A stretch of DNA of 64,000 nt from NCBI RefSeq assembly GCF_900107105.1, contig NZ_FNOT01000015.1:1-64000 (forward strand). The letters run 5' to 3'. This DNA comes from Geodermatophilus africanus. Lineage in GTDB: Bacteria > Actinomycetota > Actinomycetes > Mycobacteriales > Geodermatophilaceae. The notes under the pieces are model-generated. The model ran no database searches. It was not told the DNA's origin and saw only the letters and a list, made by a program, of their open reading frames with translations. The translations under genes were made by a program, and so were the position numbers. Below are positions 30,682 to 39,807 of the stretch, one piece after another. How positions within the stretch are numbered: the stretch's first letter is position 1; the number at the start of each line of letters is the position of its first letter.

Positions 30682-31628
30682 GACCCGATCCACCCCAGCT
30701 GTCGTCGACGTCCCTCGTGGTGCGCTGCTCATCGTGCCCTCTAGGGGGGACATCGAGGTAACCGCTGTCCTCGATCAGGTCACTCCCAGCGCAGCGTCCC
30801 CACCCAGAGTGTGGTTCGAGAAGCCCCGATCTATCTCCCTCATCCTCGTCATCACCGGTGTGGATCCTGGGGATCGAGGCCGTCCGCGCAGGTCAGCCCA
30901 CAAGTCGACGTGTTGACCGGCTGTGGGGGGATCGGCGGACTCCCGTGTCGACACGTGGACATCTCGACGGTTGCCCACACCGGCCGCCGTCTCTCCACGC
31001 CCTGTCCCCTGCTTGCCCCAGCTCCGTCCCCAGTCGGTACCCAGGCGCGGGCGCCCGGCGTCGCGACGGCCGGCCCCGACGGCGCCAGAGCGAGGAAAGC
31101 CGCAGGTCAACGCGTTCCCCAGGTGGATCCCCAGGCGTGGACGGCGCCGCGGGTGTCCCGGGCACGTCGTGACGGCTCGTGACCGAACGAGGAGAGATCT
31201 CCCCAACCTGTGCACATCGCTGGGGACAACTCCTCTCCGAGTCGATACCGGTCACCGGTACGGGTGACCTGCTCACCGCGCCGGGCGGGGACGGCGACCG
31301 CGCGTCCACCCACAGACTTGTGGACACACCGCGGCCCGGTGGGGACGCAGAGGTGGACGACCGGGAGTCGCCGCTGCCGCTGACGGCGGTTCCCGCGGGG
31401 ACCGCCGGGAGACCTCGGTCAGGCGGACGGGGGACGACGCCCAGCGCCCCCCGATCCGCCTGACGACGTCGGCCGTCGACCGCAGGTCTGCGGCGGAGGG
31501 CCGGATCACCGTCCAGCCGGCGGCGACGAGCCGCCGGAGCCGGACGCCGTCCCGAGCGACCTGACGGCTCTCGACGCGGCGCTGACGCTCGTACCGAGGT
31601 GCCGGGCCGACGGAGGTGCCGACAGGGG
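30682..31628. other. Putative chromosomal origin oriC (dnaA-dnaN spacer)
   Basis: A 947-base noncoding gap between dnaA and dnaN, the usual actinobacterial oriC. DnaA-box-like sites with eight of nine matches include TTGCCCACA (30971-30979), TTGTCCCCA (31221-31229, minus) and GTGTCCACA (31319-31327, minus). Further TGTGGA/TCCACA half-sites are scattered. The tract is not obviously AT-rich, so no unwinding element could be pinned down. Many short open frames cross it, but none looks coding. Confidence 0.8.
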
Positions 31629-33395
31629 TCAGGAGCGCGCGCGGCTCTTGATCCGGGCCGTCAGCTCGGTGACCTGCGTGTACGTCGCCCGCCGCTCGCT
31701 CATCAGGTTGGTGATCTTCTTGACGGCGTGCATGACCGTGGTGTGGTCCTTGCCGCCGAAGGAGGCCCCGATCCGCGGCAGGGACAGCTCGGTGAGCTCC
31801 CGGCACAGGTACATGGCGATCTGGCGGGCGTTGACCAGCGTGCGGCTGCGGTTGGCGCCCTGCAGCTCCTCCATCGTCACGGAGAAGTACTCCGCGGTGG
31901 CGGCCATGATGATCGCCGCGGTGATCTGCGGGCCCTGCTCGTCGCTGATCAGGTCCTTGAGCACCAGCTCGGCCAGCGGCAGGTCGACCTGCTGCTTGTT
32001 CAGCGAGGCGAACGCCGTCACCCGGATCAGCGCGCCCTCGAGCTCGCGGATGTTGGTCTGCACCTTGCTGGCGATGAACTCCAGCACCGGGTCGGGCACC
32101 TGCAGCCGCTCGCCGTAGGCCTTCTTGCGCAGGATCGCGATGCGGGTCTCGAGGTCCGGCGCCTGGACGTCGGTGATCAGCCCCCACTCGAACCGCGTGC
32201 GCAGCCGGTCCTCGAGCGTCGTCAGCTTCTTCGGGGCGCGGTCGGACGTGATGACGATCTGCTTGCTGGCGTTGTGCAGCGTGTTGAACGTGTGGAAGAA
32301 CTCCTCCTGCGTCCGCTCGGCGCGCTCCAGGAACTGGATGTCGTCGATCAGCAGGAAGTCGATGTCCCGGTAGCGGCGGCGGAAGTCCTCGGCCCGCCCG
32401 GAGTGCACCAGGTTGATGAACTCGTTGGTGAACTCCTCGGTGCTCACGTAGCGCACCCGCACGTTGGGGAACATCCGCGCCGCGTAGTGGCCGATGGCGT
32501 GCAGCAGGTGCGTCTTGCCCAGCCCCGAATCGCCGTAGACGAACAGCGGGTTGTAGGCGCGCGCCGGCGCCTCGGCGACGGCGACGGCCGCGGCGTGGGC
32601 GAACCGGTTGCTGTTGCCGATGACGAAGGAGTCGAAGACGTACTTGGGGTTCAGGCCCGGGTCCTGGGCGCCGGCCGGAGCGCGGCGTTCGCCGAACAGC
32701 GGGACGGCGTCCCCGGCGCCGCGGACCCCGCCGCGCCGGCCGCGGGACGGCGGTGCGGCCGGCTGCCCTGCGTCCCCGGCGGTGTCGCCGGTGTCCAGGT
32801 CGAAGGGCAGCACGGCCACGCCGTCCTCGTCGAGGTCGGTGCCGCCCCAGTCGCGGTCGGCCGCACGGGTGCCGCGGGGGGCGGGGCGACGCGCCGGCGG
32901 GCTCCAGTCGGTGGGGGACCACTCCTCCGCGTCGCGCTCGGCGGGCCGGGCGTCGGGGGCACCGGCACCCGGGTCCTCCCAGGCGGGCCTGACGTCGGCG
33001 CGCACCCCGAACGCGCTGCGCCCGTCGTCGGCGCGGTCGCGGGTCTCCCGGTCCTCCTCGGCGCGCTGCGCCTCGACCACCGACCAGGGACGGCGGGTCG
33101 GCACCTCGGGCGCGGGCGCGGGTGGCGGCGGGGCCGGGCTGTCCTCCACCTGGACGGCGACGCGGATGTCCCGCCCGAGGTGCTCCGACAGCGCCTCGGC
33201 CAGCACCCGGCGCATCCGCGACTCGAGCACGGTCTGGGTGAACTCGTTGGGCGCCGACAGCACCGCGGTGTCCTCGAAGACCCCGACCGGGCGGGTGAGG
33301 TTGAGCATCGCGTTCTGCTGCGGGGACAGGCTCGTCGCCAGCCGCTCGCGGATCTGGTCCCAGACCGTCGCCAGGTCCACCGTGGCATCGGCCAT
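31629..33395 (-). CDS. dnaA: Chromosomal replication initiator DnaA
   Basis: A 588-residue initiator. Domain I (1-90) carries [19 protein letters not shown] long acidic/Pro-rich linker (about 90-245) follows, longer than in E. coli but usual in actinobacteria. The AAA+ core has Walker [11 protein letters not shown] (about 291) and Walker [10 protein letters not shown]. Domain IV has the DNA-binding signature [15 protein letters not shown] near the end. The ATG at 33395 is supported by a GAGG site and the family N-terminus; 64 upstream codons are rejected. Transcription runs toward oriC. DnaA-box-like sites lie upstream, which would suit autoregulation. Confidence 0.98.
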   Translation of the reverse strand: MADATVDLATVWDQIRERLATSLSPQQNAMLNLTRPVGVFEDTAVLSAPNEFTQTVLESRMRRVLAEALSEHLGRDIRVAVQVEDSPAPPPPAPAPEVPTRRPWSVVEAQRAEEDRETRDRADDGRSAFGVRADVRPAWEDPGAGAPDARPAERDAEEWSPTDWSPPARRPAPRGTRAADRDWGGTDLDEDGVAVLPFDLDTGDTAGDAGQPAAPPSRGRRGGVRGAGDAVPLFGERRAPAGAQDPGLNPKYVFDSFVIGNSNRFAHAAAVAVAEAPARAYNPLFVYGDSGLGKTHLLHAIGHYAARMFPNVRVRYVSTEEFTNEFINLVHSGRAEDFRRRYRDIDFLLIDDIQFLERAERTQEEFFHTFNTLHNASKQIVITSDRAPKKLTTLEDRLRTRFEWGLITDVQAPDLETRIAILRKKAYGERLQVPDPVLEFIASKVQTNIRELEGALIRVTAFASLNKQQVDLPLAELVLKDLISDEQGPQITAAIIMAATAEYFSVTMEELQGANRSRTLVNARQIAMYLCRELTELSLPRIGASFGGKDHTTVMHAVKKITNLMSERRATYTQVTELTARIKSRARS

Positions 33396-33981
33396 GGCCC
33401 TCGTCCTCCCAGGTTCCCGTGTGTCGTCGGCCCCCGCCGCGGCCGCCCGCCGTCGGGTCCGTCGTCCCCGGTCGGTGCCCCACTGTGGACATCCGGACAC
33501 ACGGAGTCCACACCGGTGTCCACAGGCTGTGCACGATCGGCGACGGATGCGCACCGGCTGCCGAACGTGTCCGCCGGACTGGGGCATCGCCGCTGGTCAG
33601 AAGAGAGTCGTCGTTGATCTCCGGAGTGCGTGGTGGTCGGTCGACACCAGCGGGGCGGCCCCTGCGCCGGACGTCGTTGTCCGGTGTGGAGCGACGGCGA
33701 CGCTAACAGCCCCGTCCACAGCCCGGCAACGAGCCCGGCGGCGCCCGACGGCGCGCCGCGTGGCGTGTCGCGACCGTCCGCGGCGCGGCAGCGCCCGTCC
33801 GGTCCGCCGCAGGGGGAACCTGAGGAGTCGGCGTCCGGGCCGCCGGTCCCCGCGTGTCCTCGGCTATGCTGGCGGGAGATCCGTGGACGGGGAGCCGGCT
33901 CCCGCCGTGTGCCCGTCCCTGTCGCGTGCGCCCGCCTGCCGGTGGGCGCGCCCCGTCGATGTCGTGTAGTGGGAGTACCTC
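33396..33981. promoter_or_regulatory. dnaA-rpmH divergent regulatory region with DnaA-box-like sites
   Basis: This 586-base noncoding gap holds promoters for both dnaA and rpmH. Sites resembling TTGTCCACA are at 33484-33492 (minus, eight of nine), 33504-33512 (plus, seven of nine), 33516-33524 (plus, eight of nine) and 33712-33720 (plus, seven of nine). TATGCT near 33865 is a possible -10 for rpmH. No gene is evident. Confidence 0.6.
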
Positions 33982-34119
33982 GTGAGCAAGCGCACGTTCC
34001 AGCCGAACAACCGCCGCCGGTCCAAGACCCACGGCTTCCGGCTGCGGATGCGCACCCGCGCGGGTCGGGCGATCATCGCCGGCCGTCGGCGCAAGGGCCG
34101 CGAGAAGCTCTCCGCCTGA
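33982..34119 (+). CDS. rpmH: 50S ribosomal protein L34
   Basis: A 45-residue basic ribosomal protein: [19 protein letters not shown], then [19 protein letters not shown] and GREKLSA. It is a full-length match to bL34. The GTG start follows GGGAG at a spacing of about six bases. It is the first gene of the rpmH-rnpA-yidD-yidC-jag-rsmG run and sits divergent from dnaA, as in nearly all bacteria. Confidence 0.97.
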   Translation: MSKRTFQPNNRRRSKTHGFRLRMRTRAGRAIIAGRRRKGREKLSA

Positions 34120-34120
34120 G

Positions 34121-34501
34121 GTGCTGCCCGCGCAGGCACGCCTGCGCCGGCGTCCGGAGTTCACCGCGGTCGTCCGGTCCGGCAGGCGTGCCGGACGGCC
34201 GACCATGGTGCTCCACTACCTCCCCGAACGGCCCGTGACCCCGACCCCCCGCGACGACGCCGGGACGGTCGGTGGTCCACGGGCCGGCCTCGTGGTGGGC
34301 CGCGCCGTGGGGAACTCGGTCGTCCGTCACCGCGTGACCCGGCGGCTGCGTGCGGTCGTGCTCGACCAGCTCGACCGGCTGCCCCCCACCGCGGACCTGG
34401 TGGTCCGCGCCCGGCCGGAGGCGGCCGCCGCGAGCTCGGCGGAGCTGCGTCGCGACCTCACCGCCGGGCTCGACCGGCTGCTCCGGGTCCGCACCCCGTG
34501 A
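34121..34501 (+). CDS. rnpA: Ribonuclease P protein component
   Basis: A 126-residue RNase P protein that assists the catalytic RNA in 5' maturation of t[23 protein letters not shown] is the typical N-terminus, and the RNR motif appears as [16 protein letters not shown]. An insertion after the third strand is Pro/Asp-rich. The GTG start lies one base after the rpmH stop, and the stop overlaps the yidD start by four bases (GTGA). Confidence 0.95.
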   Translation: MLPAQARLRRRPEFTAVVRSGRRAGRPTMVLHYLPERPVTPTPRDDAGTVGGPRAGLVVGRAVGNSVVRHRVTRRLRAVVLDQLDRLPPTADLVVRARPEAAAASSAELRRDLTAGLDRLLRVRTP

Positions 34502-34833
34502 CCGCCGACCCGCCGGCCCCCCGCGCCGGACGACGTCCGGTTGCCCGGGCGCTGCTGGCGGCCGTCGGCTTCTACCAGCGGGCCATCAGCCCGGTCTTCC
34601 CGCCACGCTGCCGCTTCCAGCCCACCTGCAGCGCCTACGCCGCGGAGGCGATCGCCGTCCACGGTGCCGGCCGCGGCAGCTGGCTGGCCCTGCGGCGGTT
34701 GCTGAAGTGCGCCCCCTGGCACCCTGGTGGCCTCGACTTCGTGCCGCCGGCCCGCACGACCTCGCCCGGAACCGCTCGACCCGTCCCGTCGGCACCCCGC
34801 CGGGCCCCGCAGGAGGAGTCCCCCGTTGCTTGA
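34498..34833 (+). CDS. yidD: Membrane protein insertion efficiency factor YidD
   Basis: A 111-residue YidD family protein thought to help YidC insert membrane proteins. The conserved core is [20 protein letters not shown], then CSAYAAEAI and [13 protein letters not shown]. The C-terminal 30 residues are a variable Pro/Ser tail. It overlaps rnpA by four bases and its end overlaps the yidC start by eight bases, so the three are translationally coupled. Confidence 0.94.
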   Translation: MTADPPAPRAGRRPVARALLAAVGFYQRAISPVFPPRCRFQPTCSAYAAEAIAVHGAGRGSWLALRRLLKCAPWHPGGLDFVPPARTTSPGTARPVPSAPRRAPQEESPVA

Positions 34834-35923
34834 CTGGCTGTACACCGCCATCTCGTGGGTGCTGGCCCGGTGGCACTCGCTGTGGAGCCTCGTCTTCGAC
34901 GACCCGGCGGCGGGGACGGGCCTGTCCGGGTTGACCTGGGCGCTGTCGATCGTCTTCCTCGTGGTCACCGTCCGGGTGATCCTCTTCCCGCTGTTCGTCA
35001 AGCAGGTCAAGTCACAGCGGGCGATGCAGGAGCTGCAGCCGGAGATCCAGCGGCTGCGCAAGCAGTACGGCAGCGACCGGCAGGGCTTCGCCGTGGCCAT
35101 GCAGAAGCTGCAGAAGGAGCGGAACGTCAGCCCGCTCGCCGGCTGCCTGCCGATCCTGCCGCAGATCCCGATCTTCCTGTCGCTCTTCCACGTGCTGCGG
35201 CGGCTCGCCCCCGACGCGCAGGGCCTCTACAGCTGGGACGACCAGCTCACCGACGAGGCCGCGCGAGCGCCGTTCTTCGGGGCCCCGATCTCCTCCTCGT
35301 TCTTCATGAGCGGGGCCAAGGAGGAGGCGATCCTCGGGATCACCGGCGGCTACGGCCAGATCCGGGTCGTCGCGTTCCTGCTCATCCTGATCATGAGCTT
35401 CACGACCTTCTTCACGCAGAAGCAGATCATGCGCCGTTCCGGGCCGGTCGAGGGCCAGGCCGCGATGGTGCAGAAGATGCTGCTCTACGTGATGCCGATC
35501 GGCCTGTTCGTCTCCGGCTTCCTCTTCCCGATCGGCGTCCTCCTCTACTGGTTCACCAACAACCTGTGGACCCTGGGCCAGCAGTTCTTCATCCTGCGCA
35601 AGATGCCGCCGCCCGGCTCGGACGCCGCCAAGGCCAAGGCCGCCGCCGACAAGCCGGCCGTCGACCCGAAGACGCTCGCGCCCCGGCCCGGTGCCAAGCC
35701 GGTCCGCCCGAAGAGCGGCCGCACCGCCGCCCCGGAATCGACGGTCGACGGCGGCAACCCGACCGGCGACACCACCGCCGACGACCCCCCCACCCCGACC
35801 GGCGCCACGGCCGCGGGCTCCGACGGCACGTCGGCCACCCGCTCGTCCAGCGGTCGCCCGCGGAGCGGGACCAGTCGCGGCAGTCAAGGGCCGGCCAACC
35901 GCGGCAAGCGCAAGCGCCGTTGA
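34826..35923 (+). CDS. yidC: Membrane protein insertase YidC
   Basis: A 365-residue Oxa1/YidC insertase. It starts with a TTG ([16 protein letters not shown]), fixed by an AGGAGGAG site seven bases upstream; the frame upstream belongs to yidD in another frame. Membrane helices occur near 25-50, with a cytoplasmic hairpin ([20 protein letters not shown]), and others near 100-120, 170-195 and 215-245. The C-terminal 100 residues are basic and Pro/Thr/Gly-rich and end in RGKRKRR, a likely ribosome- or RNA-contacting tail. As in other Gram-positives, the large periplasmic domain of E. coli YidC is missing. Confidence 0.95.
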   Translation: MLDWLYTAISWVLARWHSLWSLVFDDPAAGTGLSGLTWALSIVFLVVTVRVILFPLFVKQVKSQRAMQELQPEIQRLRKQYGSDRQGFAVAMQKLQKERNVSPLAGCLPILPQIPIFLSLFHVLRRLAPDAQGLYSWDDQLTDEAARAPFFGAPISSSFFMSGAKEEAILGITGGYGQIRVVAFLLILIMSFTTFFTQKQIMRRSGPVEGQAAMVQKMLLYVMPIGLFVSGFLFPIGVLLYWFTNNLWTLGQQFFILRKMPPPGSDAAKAKAAADKPAVDPKTLAPRPGAKPVRPKSGRTAAPESTVDGGNPTGDTTADDPPTPTGATAAGSDGTSATRSSSGRPRSGTSRGSQGPANRGKRKRR

Positions 35924-35962
35924 GCCGGCGCGCGCGGCGCCCCTGCGGGCGCCCGCGCCGGC
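35924..35962 (+). terminator. Hairpin between yidC and jag
   Basis: Nested stems GCCGGCGCG/CGCGCCGGC and GGCGCCC/GGGCGCC with a CTGC loop start right after the yidC stop and end about 40 bases before the jag ribosome site. It could be a partial terminator or a processing signal. Confidence 0.55.
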
Positions 35963-36014
35963 GACCGACCACCGGGGGCGACCCCGGACGCCCGCACCGA
36001 CTGGAGGACACGCC

Positions 36015-36668
36015 ATGAGCGCCCCGCAGCACCCCACCGAGCCGGCCGGCCCCGTCAGCGAGGCCACCTCCGGCGCGGTCCTGAGCCCGGTGCCCGCCGA
36101 CGTCGGCGTCCCGGCGCAGCCCGACCTGCCCGACCCGGACGCCGACGGCGCCGACGCGACCGTGGAGCCCGTCGACGTGGCCGGCGATGAGGACGACGAC
36201 GGCGCCGACGACCTGCTGGTCCGCGAGGGGGACGTCGCCGGGGACTACCTGGAGCGGCTGCTCGACATCCTCGACGTGGACGGCGACATCGACCTCGACG
36301 TCGAGGGCGACCGGGCCTCGGTGGCCATCGTCGGCGGCGAGCTGGCGGACCTCGTGGGCACCGACGGCGCCGTGCTCGAGGCGTTGCAGGAGCTCACCCG
36401 GCTCGCCGTCGCGCAGGCCACCGGCGTCCGCAGCCGGCTCATGCTCGACATCAGCGGGTTCCGCGCCCGGCGCCGGGCCGACCTGACCTCGCTGGCGGCC
36501 GAGACCGCCCGCCGGGTGGCGAGCAGCGGGCAGCCGGAGCGGCTGTCGGCGATGAACCCGTTCGAGCGCAAGGTCGTCCACGACGTCATCGCCGGGGTCG
36601 CCGACGTGCACAGCGAGTCCGAGGGCGAGGAGCCCAACCGCCGCGTCGTGGTGCTGCCGGACAGGTGA
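36015..36668 (+). CDS. jag: Jag/KhpB-type single-stranded RNA-binding protein (KH-R3H)
   Basis: A 217-residue protein with an acidic N-terminal 70 residues, a KH-like domain (about 72-140; YLERLLDILDVDGDIDLDVE, then IVGGELADLVGTDG) and a C-terminal R3H domain (about 150-215; RRVASSGQPERLSAMNPFER, then RKVVHDVIA). KH-R3H proteins beside yidC bind RNA and affect cell elongation in firmicutes. ATG 36015 follows GGAGG. The stop overlaps the rsmG GTG by four bases. Confidence 0.92.
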   Translation: MSAPQHPTEPAGPVSEATSGAVLSPVPADVGVPAQPDLPDPDADGADATVEPVDVAGDEDDDGADDLLVREGDVAGDYLERLLDILDVDGDIDLDVEGDRASVAIVGGELADLVGTDGAVLEALQELTRLAVAQATGVRSRLMLDISGFRARRRADLTSLAAETARRVASSGQPERLSAMNPFERKVVHDVIAGVADVHSESEGEEPNRRVVVLPDR

Positions 36669-37462
36669 GCGAGCTCGCGAGCTCACCAGGAGACAGAGCA
36701 GCGTCGCGATCGCAGCCGCCGAGCGCCAGCGAGGTGGCTGGCGGGAGCGAGCTGGCCGGGGACCCAGCAGGGCCGCCGTTCGGCCCGCCGGGCGGCGGCG
36801 CCGCCTCACCCGACGCGGACGCCCCAGCCGTCCCACCGGCCCCGGAGGTCGCTCGCTCGGTTTTCGGGCCGGGGCTGGCCGACGCCGAGCGCTACGTGGC
36901 CCGGCTGGCCACCGACGGGGTCACCCGCGGGCTGATCGGGCCGCGGGAGGTGCCCCGGCTGTGGGAGCGGCACGTCCTCAACAGCGCCGCGGTCGCCGAC
37001 GCCGTCCCGCCGGACGCCCGCGTGGTGGACGTCGGCAGCGGCGCCGGCCTGCCCGGCATCCCCCTGGCACTGGCCCGGCCGGACCTCCGGATCACCCTGC
37101 TCGAGCCGATGGCGCGCCGGGTGGAGTTCCTCGAGGAGGTCGTCGCCGAGCTCGGGGCACCGTGGCGCGTGCTGCGGGGCCGCGCGGAGGAGCGGTCCGT
37201 GCGGACCGCGGTCGGGCCGGTGGACGTCGTCACGGCGCGCGCCGTCGCCGCCCTCCCCCGGCTGGTCGCGTGGTGCCGCGGGCTGCTGCGCCCCGGCTCC
37301 CAGCTGGTCGCCCTCGTCGGCTCCCGGGCGCTGGAGGAGCTCCCGTCGCTGGTGCCCGAACTGGAGGCGGCGGGGATGCGCGACGTCCACGCGCGGGCTG
37401 TCGGTGCGGGGCTGGGGGAGGCTGCCACTACCGTGGTGGTGATGACGCGAGGGACGCGGTGA
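36665..37462 (+). CDS. rsmG: 16S rRNA (guanine(527)-N(7))-methyltransferase RsmG
   Basis: A 265-residue SAM-dependent methyltransferase (formerly GidB). The core starts near residue 62 with VFGPGLADAERYVARLATDG. The SAM motif is VVDVGSGAGLPGIPLALARP, followed by VDVVTARAVAALPRL. The first 60 residues are low-complexity; the proposed GTG overlaps the jag stop, and its first codons are the hairpin GTGAGC/GCTCAC with loop GAGCTCGCGA. A GTG near 36733 is a possible alternative start. It lies directly upstream of parA, as usual. Confidence 0.92.
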   Translation: MSELASSPGDRAASRSQPPSASEVAGGSELAGDPAGPPFGPPGGGAASPDADAPAVPPAPEVARSVFGPGLADAERYVARLATDGVTRGLIGPREVPRLWERHVLNSAAVADAVPPDARVVDVGSGAGLPGIPLALARPDLRITLLEPMARRVEFLEEVVAELGAPWRVLRGRAEERSVRTAVGPVDVVTARAVAALPRLVAWCRGLLRPGSQLVALVGSRALEELPSLVPELEAAGMRDVHARAVGAGLGEAATTVVVMTRGTR

Positions 37463-37467
37463 CGCGC

Positions 37468-37481
37468 GTTCCACGTGGAAC
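37468..37481. promoter_or_regulatory. parS site 1 upstream of parA
   Basis: Perfect palindrome GTTCCACGTGGAAC six bases after the rsmG stop. ParB binds such 14-16 bp sites. About 6 kb from oriC. Confidence 0.9.
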
Positions 37482-37500
37482 CCGTACGACTTCCCGCGTC

Positions 37501-37516
37501 CGTTCCACGTGAAACG
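37501..37516. promoter_or_regulatory. parS site 2 upstream of parA
   Basis: CGTTCCACGTGAAACG, a palindrome with one mismatched pair, closest to the classic TGTTTCACGTGAAACA. It is 20 bases from site 1 and 22 bases before the parA start, so it could also affect parA expression. Confidence 0.9.
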
Positions 37517-37537
37517 GACCGGCAGGAAGGACTCCAG

Positions 37538-38599
37538 ATGACCGACCCGGGCCAGCGGCTGCGGAGCAGTCTCACGGCCGAGCAGTCGGCCTCCGCCGTC
37601 GAGTTCGACAGCCCCATCGCGATGGAGGCGCTCCGGGCCACCCAGGTCCTGCACGCGGCCGACCAGGAGCCGTTCCCCGCCCCGGGCCGCATCCGGGTCA
37701 TCACCATCGCCAACCAGAAGGGCGGCGTCGGCAAGACCACGTCCTCGGTCAACCTCGGGGTCGCCCTCGCGCTGTACGGGCTGCGGACGCTGGTCGTCGA
37801 CCTCGACCCGCAGGGCAACACCAGCACGGCCCTGGGCGTCGACCACAGCGTCGGGACGCCGTCGGTCTACGACGCCCTGGTCGGCGACAGCTCGCTCACC
37901 GAGGTGGTGCACCCGACGACGGCCACGCCGCTGCTGTCCTGCGTGCCGGCGACGATCGACCTGGCCGGCGCGGAGATCGAGCTCGTCTCGGTGGTCGCCC
38001 GGGAGTACCGGCTGCGCCGGGCCATCGAGACCTACCTGCAGGAGCTCCCGCCGGAGCAGCGCCCGCACTACGTCCTCATCGACTGCCCGCCGTCCCTCGG
38101 CCTGCTCACGCTGAACGCCCTCGTGGCCGGTGACGAGGTGCTCATCCCCATCCAGTGCGAGTACTACGCGCTCGAGGGCCTGGGGCAGCTGCTCAACAAC
38201 ATCGACCTGGTACGCCGACACCTCAATCCGGGGATCGCCGTCCGGACCATCCTGCTCACGATGTACGACGGGCGGACCAAGCTGGCCGACCAGGTCGCCG
38301 AGGAGGTCCGCAACCACTTCGGCAGCCTCGTCCTGGACACCGTCATCCCACGGAACGTCCGAGTCTCGGAAGCCCCCGGCTACGGGCAGTCCGTGGTGAC
38401 CTACGACCCCGGCTCGCGCGGCTCCACCAGCTACGTCGAGGCCGCGCGGGAGCTCGCCCGCCGCGGCGTCTCCCTGCCCCCACTGCCCTCGCGCCCGACC
38501 CCCGGCACCCCCGTCGCCGCACCTCTGGGGGCGGCGTTCCCCGACACCGACGCGGCAACGGTCCCCGTCCTACCGTCTCCTGAGGAGAACAAGGCATGA
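37538..38599 (+). CDS. parA: Chromosome-partitioning ATPase ParA
   Basis: A 353-residue Walker-type ATPase that drives origin segregation. The deviant Walker A is [14 protein letters not shown] (about 68-81). The Walker A' motif is VDLDPQGN and Walker B is [10 protein letters not shown]. An N-terminal extension of about 55 residues precedes the domain, and a Pro-rich tail follows. The ATG at 37538 has CAGGAAGG seven bases upstream; 21 upstream codons would cross the parS sites and are rejected. The stop overlaps the parB ATG (ATGA). Confidence 0.97.
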   Translation: MTDPGQRLRSSLTAEQSASAVEFDSPIAMEALRATQVLHAADQEPFPAPGRIRVITIANQKGGVGKTTSSVNLGVALALYGLRTLVVDLDPQGNTSTALGVDHSVGTPSVYDALVGDSSLTEVVHPTTATPLLSCVPATIDLAGAEIELVSVVAREYRLRRAIETYLQELPPEQRPHYVLIDCPPSLGLLTLNALVAGDEVLIPIQCEYYALEGLGQLLNNIDLVRRHLNPGIAVRTILLTMYDGRTKLADQVAEEVRNHFGSLVLDTVIPRNVRVSEAPGYGQSVVTYDPGSRGSTSYVEAARELARRGVSLPPLPSRPTPGTPVAAPLGAAFPDTDAATVPVLPSPEENKA

Positions 38600-39636
38600 G
38601 CAAGCGTGGCGGTCTGGGCCGAGGGCTGGCGGCGCTGATCCCCACCAGCGCGCCGGACGACGAGCAGCCGGCGCTGCCCGCGGTAGACGAGAGCGCAGGT
38701 CAGCCGGCCGATCAGGAGGCCGCACCGGCCGCGGCGCCCGTTCCTCCGGTGCACCTGCTGCCGCCGGCGGCCCAGGCTGCAGCGACGGTGGCCGCGCAGG
38801 CGGAGGCGGCCGTCGGCGTCCCCGGCGCGCAGCTGCGCGAGGTCGCGGTGATCGACGTCGTCCCGAACCCCAAGCAGCCGCGCCAGGTGTTCGACGACGA
38901 GGCGCTGGAGGAGCTCACGTACTCCGTGCGCGAGTTCGGCCTGCTGCAGCCGATCGTGGTCCGCGAGCGCGCCGAGGGCGGCTACGAGCTCATCATGGGC
39001 GAGCGCCGGCTGCGCGCCGCCCGGGCCGCCGATCTGAAGTTCGTGCCGGCGATCATCCGGGACACCACGGACGACGCCCTGCTGCGCGATGCGCTGCTGG
39101 AGAACATCCACCGGGTCCAGCTCAACCCGCTGGAGGAGGCCGCGGCCTACCAGCAGCTGCTGGAGGAGTTCGGCGCCACGCACGAGGAGCTGGCCAGCCG
39201 GATCGGCCGCAGCCGCTCGCAGGTGACCAACACGATCCGGCTGCTCAAGCTGCCGGTGAAGGTGCAGACCCGCGTCGCCGCCGGGGTCATCTCGGCCGGC
39301 CACGCCCGGGCGCTGCTCGGCCTGCCCGACGCGGAGAAGCAGGAGGCGCTGGCCGCCCGGATCGTCGCGGAGGGGATGTCGGTGCGGGCCACCGAGGAGG
39401 CGGTCGCGCTGGCCGTCGCCGAGGAGCCGACGGCCAAGCGCCGGCCGCGGAAGTTCAGCGCGCCGGGCGTGGAGGACCTAGCCGGCCGGCTCTCCGACGC
39501 CTTCGAGACCAAGGTGAGGATCCAGATCGGCCGCGCGAAGGGTCGCATCGTGGTCGAGTTCGGCTCGGTCGACGACCTGCAGCGCATCATCGGTCAGATG
39601 GCCCCGGACATCACCGGACGCCGTCCCGAGGAGTGA
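38596..39636 (+). CDS. parB: Chromosome-partitioning protein ParB (CTPase/DNA-binding)
   Basis: A 346-residue ParB. The N-terminus is [12 protein letters not shown]; an Ala-rich linker (25-75) leads to the CTP-binding domain, with [17 protein letters not shown] and [11 protein letters not shown]. The helix-turn-helix contains [20 protein letters not shown]. The C-terminal dimerisation region follows [20 protein letters not shown]. Overlap with parA ensures coupled synthesis. Four parS sites are visible in the window. Confidence 0.98.
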   Translation: MSKRGGLGRGLAALIPTSAPDDEQPALPAVDESAGQPADQEAAPAAAPVPPVHLLPPAAQAAATVAAQAEAAVGVPGAQLREVAVIDVVPNPKQPRQVFDDEALEELTYSVREFGLLQPIVVRERAEGGYELIMGERRLRAARAADLKFVPAIIRDTTDDALLRDALLENIHRVQLNPLEEAAAYQQLLEEFGATHEELASRIGRSRSQVTNTIRLLKLPVKVQTRVAAGVISAGHARALLGLPDAEKQEALAARIVAEGMSVRATEEAVALAVAEEPTAKRRPRKFSAPGVEDLAGRLSDAFETKVRIQIGRAKGRIVVEFGSVDDLQRIIGQMAPDITGRRPEE

Positions 39637-39642
39637 TCAACA

Positions 39643-39685
39643 CACAGCGGCCCGGTTCCGTCACCGACGGAACCGGGCCGCTGTG
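39643..39685 (+). terminator. parB terminator
   Basis: A perfect 20-bp stem with a three-base ACC loop, starting six bases after the parB stop. It is the longest perfect hairpin found here. Confidence 0.9.
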
Positions 39686-39699
39686 GTGAGCGACGGGTG

Positions 39700-39807
39700 C
39701 GGCCCCGTCCAGAGGCTCGCCGCAGGCCTCGTCCCGGGTCCCACCCTGAGCCTGCGAAGGGTGGGGAGGACGAGGTCCTTCCACGGTGAGGAGGACGGGG
39801 TCCTTCT
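39700..39807. repeat. GC hairpin element abutting the ddl stop
   Basis: The most complete copy: GGCCCCGTCC arm, GGGTCCCACCCT stem (39740-39747 with 39758-39765, perfect 8 bp) with the loop GAGCCTGCGA, then GGACGAGGTCC and a second GGACGGGGTCC. From ddl it begins AGAAGGACC right after the TGA. Confidence 0.8.

Noticed and set aside
30800..31460. Short open frames in the dnaA-dnaN spacer (up to about 145 codons)
   Set aside because: They lie on both strands and in several frames over the origin, lack ribosome sites and show no recognisable protein pattern.
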